A DNA stretch of 64,000 nucleotides, taken from the NCBI GenBank assembly GCA_947502305.1, contig CANMZA010000001.1, positions 372,001 through 436,000 on the forward strand. The letters run 5' to 3'. Origin of the DNA: an uncultured Erythrobacter sp. GTDB taxonomy: Bacteria > Pseudomonadota > Alphaproteobacteria > Sphingomonadales > Sphingomonadaceae. Position 1 is the first letter of the stretch. The number at the start of each line of letters is the position of its first letter. The notes beneath the pieces are model-generated. The model saw only the letters and a program-made list of their open reading frames with translations, did not search any database and was not told the origin of the DNA. Shown piece after piece: positions 54,165-61,762 of the stretch. Both the position numbers and the translations under genes were made by a program.

Positions 54165-56267
54165 ATGTCTGACGAATCGAGCAAAAAGAAAAAGAGCGGC
54201 TTTATTGTTCGCGGCTGGCGCAGTGTGCGCGAGGCGGGAAAGATACAGATGTTCGCCACGTGTCTGCTTTTGCTCTTCGCTTTGTTCCTTGCGCGGTTCA
54301 GCTGGATCTTGCCGGATGGGGAGGAGCCCACTCCGCTGACGAACGCGGCCGAACGCTCTCTTTATGATATGAGAGCTTGGTTGGCGGCGGATCTGGTTGA
54401 GCAAGACGAGCGGATCGTTCTGGTTGTTTACGATGATCAGGCGCTCATCAATCTTGAAAAACGGTCTCCCTTGCCGCGTGATGCTCTGGCAGAGGCGCTT
54501 CGCAATCTTGATCAGATGGCCCCGAAAGCCATCGGGATCGATATTCTGTTCGATCAGCCGCAGTCTGAGGACCAAGAACTGGTCGATGCCTTGCGGTCGA
54601 TGCAAACGCCGACTTCGGTCGCATATGCCAATGTGGCCACCAACGAAAACGACATTGGTTATGAGCAACAGCTCTTCCTTGAGGAATTTATGGGGGCCCT
54701 CGAAGGGTCGAATTCCCAGCCCGCCAGCATCCGGCTTGACGAACAATTTGGCGGGACGCGTATCTGGCCGAGTATTGAACCTGGCCTTCCGCCCTTGCTT
54801 GGCCGGGCAATGTTGCAGGACGCTGGCGGCCCCTATGCTGCGTTTGAAGGCTATGAAGGCGCGATCGAATACCGGCGCGCTCTAAGAGAAGGCCAGAATG
54901 ATGGCGAAGAGCAAGTGGAGGGCGCGCGAGCCGATGTTGAAGAGCCGCTGTTCCAAACCATTTCAATCGAACTTTTCCTAGACCTCGACCCTGCTGTCGC
55001 CGAATTTGTCGCGCCTCAGATTGAGGGTAAATATGTTCTGATCGGCGGCGATATCACCGATTATGACAGGGTGGAGACCCCGTTCACATCTTGGACCGGC
55101 TTTGAACCATCGGGATTGTCGGTGCATGGCGAGATCATTGCCCAAATGCTCGATGGCAAAGTGTTGCCATCGGTGCCCAATTGGATGCTTTGGGCGATGG
55201 CTGTGTTGGTGGTGGCGACGGCGGTTCTGACGGCTTTGCTCGAATGGCCTGCGAAGAAATTGGTGCCGATGTTGCTGCTGCTTTTTGCGCTGTTTGTTGG
55301 CATTCCGTTTGTGCTGCATTTTCAGGATGTCGACACCTACGGACTGCCGGCGGTCGGCTGGCTCATCGCTTGGATTGTGGCCTTTACCGCAGTGACGGCG
55401 GCGGCGCGCTCCGCAGGAGCGGCACAGCGTAGCTTTGCTCAAGGGGCGCTGGGCAAATATATCCCGGCGGACATCGCTCAGCAGATTATTGATGAGCCGG
55501 ACTTGCTCTCGCTTGGCGGGGAAAAACGCGAAATCTACGTCATGTTCAGCGATCTGGAGGGCTTCACTAAGATGAGCCACGCGATCGAACCGGAGATGGT
55601 CGCGAAATTGCTCAATCGCTATCTTGAGATGCTCAGCCAAGTTGTCCTCGATCATGGCGGCGTGATTGATAAATTCGTTGGCGATGCGGTCGTCGCATTT
55701 TGGGGCGCGCCAATTTCGCGCCCTGACGATGCAGAACGGGCGGCCAATGCCGGTTATGCGATGTGGCAAGCGGGCGAGGCATTCCGCAAAGAGGTCGCCG
55801 AAATGGATGATGATTTGCCGCCCATCGGCAAAACCCGCGTCGGCCTGCATTATGGTGAGGCAGTGATCGGCAATTTTGGCGGCGATACGCGCATCCAATA
55901 TACGGCGCTGGGTGATAGTATGAACACCGCCGCCCGGCTTGAGGCAGCGAACAAACCGCTGGATTCCAATGTCTCAGCCAGCCGCGAATTCATCGAACGG
56001 TCCGGCCTTGATTGGTGGGTGCCGATGGGGCGCATTGTCCTGCGCGGGCGGGCACAACCGGTTGATATTTTGCAACCGATGCCCGATTTTCCCGCCGAAC
56101 ACCGCGCGAAACTTGTCGAAGCTGCTCAGCTTAGCGAAAGCAAACATGACGTAGCAGTACAATTAATCGATGAAGTGGCTGCTATGCATCCGGAAGACCC
56201 GGCGCTGCGTAACTATAGCAGTCGCATTCGAAACTTGAATGAGGGGGGAGCTTATGTTCTCGGATAA
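54165..56267 (+). CDS. CHASE2-domain class III adenylate/guanylate cyclase
   Basis: The 700-residue protein has one N-terminal transmembrane helix (about 29-47) and a periplasmic CHASE2 domain (RIVLVVYDDQALINLEKRSP, KAIGIDILFDQPQS, KYVLIGGDITDYDRVETPF). Three more helices follow (about 341-420), then a cytoplasmic cyclase. Metal Asp463 (MFSDLEGFT) and Asp507 (KFVGDAVVAFWG), Lys503, Asn587 and Arg591 (DSMNTAARLEA) are all present, so it should be active. GGGGGGA precedes ATG 54165. The 121-base gap after the CHAT gene has a GCAATC/GATTGC hairpin without a T run. Confidence 0.93.
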   Translation: MSDESSKKKKSGFIVRGWRSVREAGKIQMFATCLLLLFALFLARFSWILPDGEEPTPLTNAAERSLYDMRAWLAADLVEQDERIVLVVYDDQALINLEKRSPLPRDALAEALRNLDQMAPKAIGIDILFDQPQSEDQELVDALRSMQTPTSVAYANVATNENDIGYEQQLFLEEFMGALEGSNSQPASIRLDEQFGGTRIWPSIEPGLPPLLGRAMLQDAGGPYAAFEGYEGAIEYRRALREGQNDGEEQVEGARADVEEPLFQTISIELFLDLDPAVAEFVAPQIEGKYVLIGGDITDYDRVETPFTSWTGFEPSGLSVHGEIIAQMLDGKVLPSVPNWMLWAMAVLVVATAVLTALLEWPAKKLVPMLLLLFALFVGIPFVLHFQDVDTYGLPAVGWLIAWIVAFTAVTAAARSAGAAQRSFAQGALGKYIPADIAQQIIDEPDLLSLGGEKREIYVMFSDLEGFTKMSHAIEPEMVAKLLNRYLEMLSQVVLDHGGVIDKFVGDAVVAFWGAPISRPDDAERAANAGYAMWQAGEAFRKEVAEMDDDLPPIGKTRVGLHYGEAVIGNFGGDTRIQYTALGDSMNTAARLEAANKPLDSNVSASREFIERSGLDWWVPMGRIVLRGRAQPVDILQPMPDFPAEHRAKLVEAAQLSESKHDVAVQLIDEVAAMHPEDPALRNYSSRIRNLNEGGAYVLG

Positions 56268-57003
56268 ATTGAAGACCCGCATTGCGGGCATGGCGCTGAT
56301 TGGCGCTGTTATGACGATATCTGCGGCTGCTTCGGCGGGCGTGGTTGTGAAATCAACCGGCCCATCATCGAGCAGTTATCCTGTCGGTCGCCAAGTGGCC
56401 GATTCTGCGAGCATCACTTTGCGTGCAGGGGATAAAATCACCGTTCTTACGGATAGCGGCACCCGCGTGATGCAGGGGCCGGGCACGTTCCGCGTTGGCG
56501 AAGGGGCGACCCGTACCCGCGCGCGGTTCTCTAATCTGACACGCCGTAATGCGAACCGCCGTGTCCGCACGGGTGCGGTGCGCAGCGGCGCAACCGCTGG
56601 CACAGCGCGCAGCCCGAACCTGTGGTTCGTCAATGTCGCAGCATCGGGCAATGTGTGCCTTTATGATCTGAATGCGGTGCGTCTGTGGCGCCCTGAATCT
56701 GAAGATGCGCAGACCTATCAAATCCGCGATGCGGCGGGCGAAAGTTCAGTCGAGGTTCCTTTCGTGGAAACCGAAACGGTTCGCGCCCTCGACCCGGCAG
56801 GTCTGCCGCTGATGAGCGGCGGAAGCTACACGATCACCGCCCCGGCGAGCGAAGATGGCGAAGCCGCCACCGTCAATGTGACATTCGTTGCCCTGACGGA
56901 GCAATATGCTGCGCCGGATCAATTGGCGCAGGCGCTGATCGAAAATGGCTGCACAACGCAGCTCGGCTTGCTGGCCGATACGCTTGAGGCATCTGCCCAG
57001 TAA
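56254..57003 (+). CDS. FecR-like periplasmic protein
   Basis: The 249-residue product has a signal peptide (residues 1-29, ending ISAAASAG). Residues 40-95 (SITLRAGDKITVLTDSGTRV, MQGPGTFRVGEG) resemble a FecR domain core. The rest (LWFVNVAASGNVCLYDLNAV, then WRPESEDAQTYQIRD and SYTITAPASEDGEAATV) I do not recognise. ATG 56254 is chosen for GGGGGGAG just upstream, so it overlaps the cyclase gene by 14 bases. It is the last gene of the tpsB operon and the second FecR-type protein in the locus. Confidence 0.7.
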   Translation: MFSDKLKTRIAGMALIGAVMTISAAASAGVVVKSTGPSSSSYPVGRQVADSASITLRAGDKITVLTDSGTRVMQGPGTFRVGEGATRTRARFSNLTRRNANRRVRTGAVRSGATAGTARSPNLWFVNVAASGNVCLYDLNAVRLWRPESEDAQTYQIRDAAGESSVEVPFVETETVRALDPAGLPLMSGGSYTITAPASEDGEAATVNVTFVALTEQYAAPDQLAQALIENGCTTQLGLLADTLEASAQ

Positions 57004-57303
57004 TCAGGCGTCGCTAAGCGGGGTTCCCGGCGGCGCGCATGGTGATTTTTTCACCATCCCGCCCGCTTGGATTTCTCTTAAAGCAACACTCCAGAAGACC
57101 GCTCCATTGTGAGCGGTCTTTTTGTATCTGCGCCGCCCATCCGCGAACGTGGTAAAGATCGGGCAACCATAGAAACGAAATTTTTTCCTTTGCGCGCTAG
57201 GCGCTGCTCATCCGCCCCGCTGACCAAACAGCGCGGCGGTTGCGGCAAGTCAGGCGGCCGTACCGAATAACGATACGCGCCAAAACTGGCGTAGGAGGAA
57301 TTG
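57004..57303. other. 300-base gap between the TPS-CHAT operon and the haloperoxidase gene
   Basis: The gap holds the operon terminator at 57096-57123 and, just before the haloperoxidase ATG, a strong GGAGGA ribosome-binding site. No open frame in it looks coding, and no clear promoter is seen. Confidence 0.6.
57096..57123 (+). terminator. Intrinsic terminator of the TPS-CHAT operon
   Basis: The 9-bp perfect stem AGACCGCTC (57096-57104) / GAGCGGTCT (57111-57119) with loop CATTGT runs into TTTTT. It closes the tpsB-tpsA-CHAT-cyclase-FecR operon 92 bases after its last stop. Confidence 0.93.
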
Positions 57304-58686
57304 ATGGACGTTTCACGGCGCACCGTGATGGCGGGCGCTGCGGCCAGCATGGCTGCGGCTGGGCTCTCCGGGTGCAGCACGGCTTCGATGGGGTCGCGCT
57401 CAAGCTATCTCACCAATATTGTTCAGCCCGGCAATTCCAACACCGTGTATCACTGGGTCGATATCGCGATGCAGCAAGTGCGCGATCAGCGTGTTGCCCC
57501 GCCGCGTGCCGCTTATAATTTTGCCGCGCCAATGGTCGCCGGTTTCGTCGCTGCCAATGCGATCATGGGCCGATATGATATCCCCTATGATTTTGGCGAA
57601 GCGCCTGCGGGCGCGGACCCAGAGGTCGCCTATGGCACCGCCTTCGCCATCGCCGCCGCAGAGTGTTTTCAGCAACCTTTCCTGTGGGAACGGCGCGGAT
57701 TCATGGCCCGTTTTGCCAGCGGCGAGGCCAAAGAATTGGGCGCCGCATGGGGCCGCCATGTCGGCATTGCGATCAACAAAATGCGCACCCATGACGGGGC
57801 GCAGCCAGATCGGGTTAAATTCTATCTTGGCCGCTATCCCCGCCGCGAAGATGCGCTCAAATGGACGCCAACCGGCCCCACTTACAGTGCCCGTCCGGGG
57901 CCGAGCGTCGGCGCTTATGATCGCGGACTGTTCCCTGGCCACGGCGATATCAAACCGTGGACGATGACCAGCCCATCGCAATTCCGCGTCGATGCTTTCC
58001 CCGATCCGCGCAGCCCCGAATTCGCCGCACAATTTGATCAAGTGCGCGTTTTGGGCGGCAAAGATTCGCCCGAACGCACCGAGGATCAATCGGAAATCGC
58101 CTTGTTTTGGGAGGACGGCCCCTGGGGCATCACCCCGCCGGGTCATTTCCTCTATATCGGCTTGCAAGTGATGCAGGACCGCGGTTTCGATTTCCTCGAC
58201 CACGCCCGCCATTTTGCTTTGCTGGGCGCGACCCAGGCGGATGCGTCAATCAATGCGTGGGACAGCAAATATGCCCACGATATTTTGCGCCCAGAAACCG
58301 CGATCAAATTCCGATGCGCCGAATTTGGCAATCCCGATCCGCGGGTGGCGGCTCAGCCGCGCTGGAAAAGCTATATACCCACGCCGAACTTTCCCGCTTA
58401 CACATCCGGCCATTCCACCTTTGGCGCGGCGGGCGTTGAGATGGTGAAGCTGTTGATTGGCACTGACGCCGTCAATTTCTCTCATGAAAGCCCGGATCAG
58501 GTTTTGTGGCCAACACTGGTCGGCAAGCGCCGCCATTTCACCAGCCTGGATCAGGCCGCGCATGAAAATGGGTGGAGCCGTCTGTATGGCGGGGTTCACT
58601 GGTTGCAAGATCACGAGGCCGCCGATCAAGCGGGCCGCCGCATTGCGCGCCATGCCTTTGAAACGATGTTCCGCAGGAAGGCTTAA
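57304..58686 (+). CDS. Vanadium-dependent haloperoxidase-type lipoprotein
   Basis: The 460-residue product has a Tat motif (SRRTVMAG) and a lipobox (LSGC), so it is likely exported folded and lipidated. The vanadate/phosphate pocket of the vHPO/PAP2 family is seen as DSKYAHDILRPETAI (Lys and Arg), PAYTSGHSTFGAAG (SGH) and WSRLYGGVHWLQD (Arg and His). The family oxidises halides with H2O2 or acts as an acid phosphatase; the sequence cannot decide. GTAGGAGG lies just upstream of ATG 57304. The porin gene follows after 2 bases. Confidence 0.87.
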   Translation: MDVSRRTVMAGAAASMAAAGLSGCSTASMGSRSSYLTNIVQPGNSNTVYHWVDIAMQQVRDQRVAPPRAAYNFAAPMVAGFVAANAIMGRYDIPYDFGEAPAGADPEVAYGTAFAIAAAECFQQPFLWERRGFMARFASGEAKELGAAWGRHVGIAINKMRTHDGAQPDRVKFYLGRYPRREDALKWTPTGPTYSARPGPSVGAYDRGLFPGHGDIKPWTMTSPSQFRVDAFPDPRSPEFAAQFDQVRVLGGKDSPERTEDQSEIALFWEDGPWGITPPGHFLYIGLQVMQDRGFDFLDHARHFALLGATQADASINAWDSKYAHDILRPETAIKFRCAEFGNPDPRVAAQPRWKSYIPTPNFPAYTSGHSTFGAAGVEMVKLLIGTDAVNFSHESPDQVLWPTLVGKRRHFTSLDQAAHENGWSRLYGGVHWLQDHEAADQAGRRIARHAFETMFRRKA

Positions 58687-58688
58687 GC

Positions 58689-59726
58689 ATGCGCGGTCTT
58701 CCTACACACACATTCGCAGTCGGATCGGCGCTGTGCATCGCAGTGATGCCGGGCGCGGCTCATGCTCAGGACGTCAATCTCAATTATGATCGCCTGTCCT
58801 CGCTTGAGGAGCCGCTTGCCTATGATTTTGAAGGGATCACGATTGCGGTCACCGGCCTTGCTGATGTGCCGGTCGTGGCGCAATTTGACGAAGTGACGGG
58901 CGGCGATGATGTGACGGTCGAAATCGTCGGCAATTTTCAATTCACGGCCGAAACGCAGCTGTCCAATCGTTGGACAGCCGGGGTCGCCTATTTTGGCCAA
59001 TACGCCTCAAGCCCGCTCGATGGGTTTGGCGGGGCCGATGAATATTCCGACAATGTCGCTGGTTTTATCGGCACCAGTTTTGGCACGGTGATCGGCGGCA
59101 ATGTGAACCAACAAGTGCGCGAATTGACGCGCAGACGGCGCGGGGTCGGCAATGGCTTTTTGGCATTTGATGATTTTCTGGGCGGGCTGGATAATTGGGG
59201 CGGGGCGTATATTGGCCGATTTGGCCCGAGCGTGATCGGGGTGACTGTCGATGAAAATGGCGATTTTGAAGTCGGCAGCGTCTTTCAGCGCCCGATTGGC
59301 GTCCGCGATCTGAGATTTGCAGCGCGCTATCGCCAAGGCCGTTTCACCGCTGCCGATGGTATCACCGCCTATGACACAAGCGGCGCGGGCGTCGTTGGAG
59401 AATTCGTTTACGGCAGCAGCCTGTTCGATCTGGGCGGCGGGTATGAAATGCTCGATGGCCCCGTTTCAGACTTTGATCGCTGGTTCGTTTCCGCTGGTGC
59501 GCAAACGCAGCTCGGCCCGCTGCAAGTGTCGGCAGAAGGGCATTATGGAGAGGCCGCCGGGGATGAAGAAATCGCCGTTGCGCTGGGCGCCGATTATGCT
59601 GTGGCGCGCGGACTATCGCTCAATCTGGGGGTCAATCACGCCGATCGAACGATTGTTTCGGACGGCGTGACTGTGGTGGAGACGGACGAGGTCAAAGCGG
59701 TCGGATCGCTGCGGTTTAGTTTTTGA
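58689..59726 (+). CDS. Porin-like outer-membrane protein
   Basis: The 345-residue product has a signal peptide (cut near GAAHAQ) and a beta-barrel rich in alternating strands, ending KAVGSLRFSF with a terminal Phe. GFGGADEYSDNVAGFIGTSF and RGLSLNLGVNHADRT fit the Gram-negative porin superfamily. Substrate specificity is unknown. It is 2 bases after the haloperoxidase gene and so probably in the same operon, perhaps admitting or releasing its substrate. Confidence 0.8.
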   Translation: MRGLPTHTFAVGSALCIAVMPGAAHAQDVNLNYDRLSSLEEPLAYDFEGITIAVTGLADVPVVAQFDEVTGGDDVTVEIVGNFQFTAETQLSNRWTAGVAYFGQYASSPLDGFGGADEYSDNVAGFIGTSFGTVIGGNVNQQVRELTRRRRGVGNGFLAFDDFLGGLDNWGGAYIGRFGPSVIGVTVDENGDFEVGSVFQRPIGVRDLRFAARYRQGRFTAADGITAYDTSGAGVVGEFVYGSSLFDLGGGYEMLDGPVSDFDRWFVSAGAQTQLGPLQVSAEGHYGEAAGDEEIAVALGADYAVARGLSLNLGVNHADRTIVSDGVTVVETDEVKAVGSLRFSF

Positions 59727-59765
59727 ACGCTTGAAATATGCGGGCGAGGGCGCATCTTCTAAGCC

Positions 59766-60152
59766 ATGAACATGCCCGCCGCTCCTGTCCCATCAAATGG
59801 CGAAAAATCGCCGGTAAAGGTCTGGTTTGACGGCGATTGCCCGCTTTGCCGGCGCGAGATTGCTTTCCTGAAACGGCTCGACCGGGCCAGCGCGATTCAA
59901 TTTGTTGATGTTGCAAAAGGCGGCGATCCAAGCTGCCCGATTGATCAACGCGATTTGCTCGCGCGCTTTCATGCGCAAGAGGACGGCGAGGTGCTCTCTG
60001 GCGCGGCTGCGTTTGCCGCAATGTGGCGGGCTATCCCTCGGCTGCGTTGGCTTGGCCGCGCGGCGCGCAATCCAACGGTGCTTGCTGTGCTTGAAAGGCT
60101 GTATCTGCTTTTTCTGCGTCTGCGCCCTTCCTTGCAAAGATTGCTGAGCTGA
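59766..60152 (+). CDS. DCC-family thiol-disulfide oxidoreductase (DUF393)
   Basis: The 128-residue product has the family-defining DGDCPLCRREIAFLKRLD near residue 25, with a CxxC thiol pair, and VLSGAAAFAAMWRAIP in the middle. No signal peptide is seen. The exact redox partner is unknown. It lies between the porin and the hydroxyacid oxidase on the same strand. Confidence 0.88.
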   Translation: MNMPAAPVPSNGEKSPVKVWFDGDCPLCRREIAFLKRLDRASAIQFVDVAKGGDPSCPIDQRDLLARFHAQEDGEVLSGAAAFAAMWRAIPRLRWLGRAARNPTVLAVLERLYLLFLRLRPSLQRLLS

Positions 60153-60233
60153 GCGGGCACAAAACACTTGCCGCTGGGCCTGACTTGCGCTCTCCTTGCT
60201 GCATAGAAAAAATGCGCACTGAGGATGGTTCCA

Positions 60234-61394
60234 ATGCAAAATTACGGCGGCATGCAAAACGAGATTTATAATGCCGGGCTTCAGGGGCATTTGCCTGACT
60301 ATCCGGTCGATTTTGCGACGCTCGAAAAACGCGCACATGAAGCGCTCGGCCCCATGCTCACCAATTATGTGGCGGGCGGATGCGGCGATGAAAACACGCA
60401 AGATACAAATGCCAGCGCGTTTCATCATTGGGGCATGATCCCGCGCATGATGGTCGATTGCACAGAGCGGGATTTGTCGATTGATCTGTTTGGAATGAAA
60501 TTGCCATCGCCGCTATTTATGGCGCCCATCGGCCTGAATGGAGAGGCGTCGCAGGACCGGCACGGCGATATGGCGGCGGCGCGGGCCTCTGCAATGACCG
60601 GCGTTCCGTTTTGCGCATCGACCCTGTCGAATGACCCGATGGAGGATGTGTTTGAAGCGACCGGTGACACGCCCGCATTCTTCCAATTGTACACCCCGCG
60701 CAACCGCGAGCTTGCGACCAGCCTGATCAAACGGGCAGAGGCCGCCGGGGCCAAAGCGATTGTGGTCACGCTCGATACGTGGCTCACCGGTTGGCGGCCG
60801 CGCGATTTGAATGCGTCGAATTTTCCGCAATTGCGCGGCAAGGTGATGCAGAACTATTTCTCTGACCCGGTGTTCCGCGGGATGCTTGATAAAACCCCGG
60901 AGGAGGATCCCAAGGCGGCGATTATGCTGTTCGCGGCGATCTTTGGTCAGGTTTTGACTTGGGAAGATGTCGCCTGGTTCAAATCAGTCACTGATCTGCC
61001 GATTGTTCTGAAAGGGATTTGCCACCCCGATGATGCGCGCCGGGCGGCCGATCACGGGGCGGACGGTGTCTATTGTTCAAACCATGGCGGGCGTCAGGCC
61101 AATGGCGGGATCGCAACGATTGATCTGCTGGAGGATGTTGTTGCGGCCAGCGGCGATCTACCCGTTTTGTTTGACAGCGGCATCCGCTCGGGCACCGATG
61201 CGGTCAAGGCGTTGGCGATGGGCGCGACGGCGGTGGGCGTCGGCCGGCCCTACACTTACGGATTGGCGATTGGCGGGGCACAAGGCGCAGCTTGGGTGCT
61301 GCGTTCCATCCTCGCAGAGGCGGATTTGTTGATGGCGGTGAATGGCCATCCGAGCTTAGCCGATGTGCGCGATGCCGGGGTTCAGCGGGTTTGA
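60234..61394 (+). CDS. FMN-dependent alpha-hydroxyacid oxidase / lactate 2-monooxygenase-like
   Basis: The 386-residue TIM-barrel flavoenzyme shows LFMAPIGLNGEASQD, FFQLYTPRNRELATSLI and VVTLDTWLTGWRPRDLN. The catalytic-base motif YCSNHGGRQANGG and the phosphate-binding LFDSGIRSGTDAVKALA are clear. The Trp-rich LTGWRPRDL region is like lactate 2-monooxygenases and oxidases; the exact acid and whether H2O2 is released are unknown. ATG 60234 is preferred over ATG 60225 because AGGA at 60222-60225 is then 8 bases away. Confidence 0.88.
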   Translation: MQNYGGMQNEIYNAGLQGHLPDYPVDFATLEKRAHEALGPMLTNYVAGGCGDENTQDTNASAFHHWGMIPRMMVDCTERDLSIDLFGMKLPSPLFMAPIGLNGEASQDRHGDMAAARASAMTGVPFCASTLSNDPMEDVFEATGDTPAFFQLYTPRNRELATSLIKRAEAAGAKAIVVTLDTWLTGWRPRDLNASNFPQLRGKVMQNYFSDPVFRGMLDKTPEEDPKAAIMLFAAIFGQVLTWEDVAWFKSVTDLPIVLKGICHPDDARRAADHGADGVYCSNHGGRQANGGIATIDLLEDVVAASGDLPVLFDSGIRSGTDAVKALAMGATAVGVGRPYTYGLAIGGAQGAAWVLRSILAEADLLMAVNGHPSLADVRDAGVQRV

Positions 61395-61570
61395 CCGAGC
61401 GATAGTTGCGCAAAAGTGGGGGCGTACAACCAGTTTGTGCCGCCCTTGATTGGCGTGGTTTGTAAAAAACCTTTCCGATCGGTAAATTGGACTCAGTTTT
61501 CCACAATATAACTGTTAGCTTGCCCCGCATAACAAGACGCGAATCGGGCGCGCACCGGGGAAAATGACAC

Positions 61571-61732
61571 ATGGAAAGACCGACAATCATATCGTCGGGC
61601 CCAGATACAATGGGCCGAACCGTCTGTTTCGGAGACGAAAGCTCGCGCCGCGCGCGTTACGGACGGATTCAACCGATGAGCGAACCGCGCTCACTTATGA
61701 ACGTGTTCTCTCGGTTTAATCCGCTCGGCTAA
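61571..61732 (+). CDS. Small hypothetical protein (53 residues), candidate
   Basis: This short open frame lies in an otherwise empty 368-base gap. It starts ATG 61571 with GGGGAAAA about 7-14 bases upstream and ends TAA 61732. The product is basic and polar (RTVCFGDESSRRARYGRIQP) and ends MNVFSRFNPLG. I do not recognise it. The frame has a reasonable G/C bias at codon third positions in places but no decisive evidence. A GACTC and a GAATC (CcrM-type GANTC) lie upstream, which is not unusual by chance. Confidence 0.4.
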   Translation: MERPTIISSGPDTMGRTVCFGDESSRRARYGRIQPMSEPRSLMNVFSRFNPLG

Positions 61733-61762
61733 TTCGGGATTTAATTGCGAGTTAGGCGGGGC

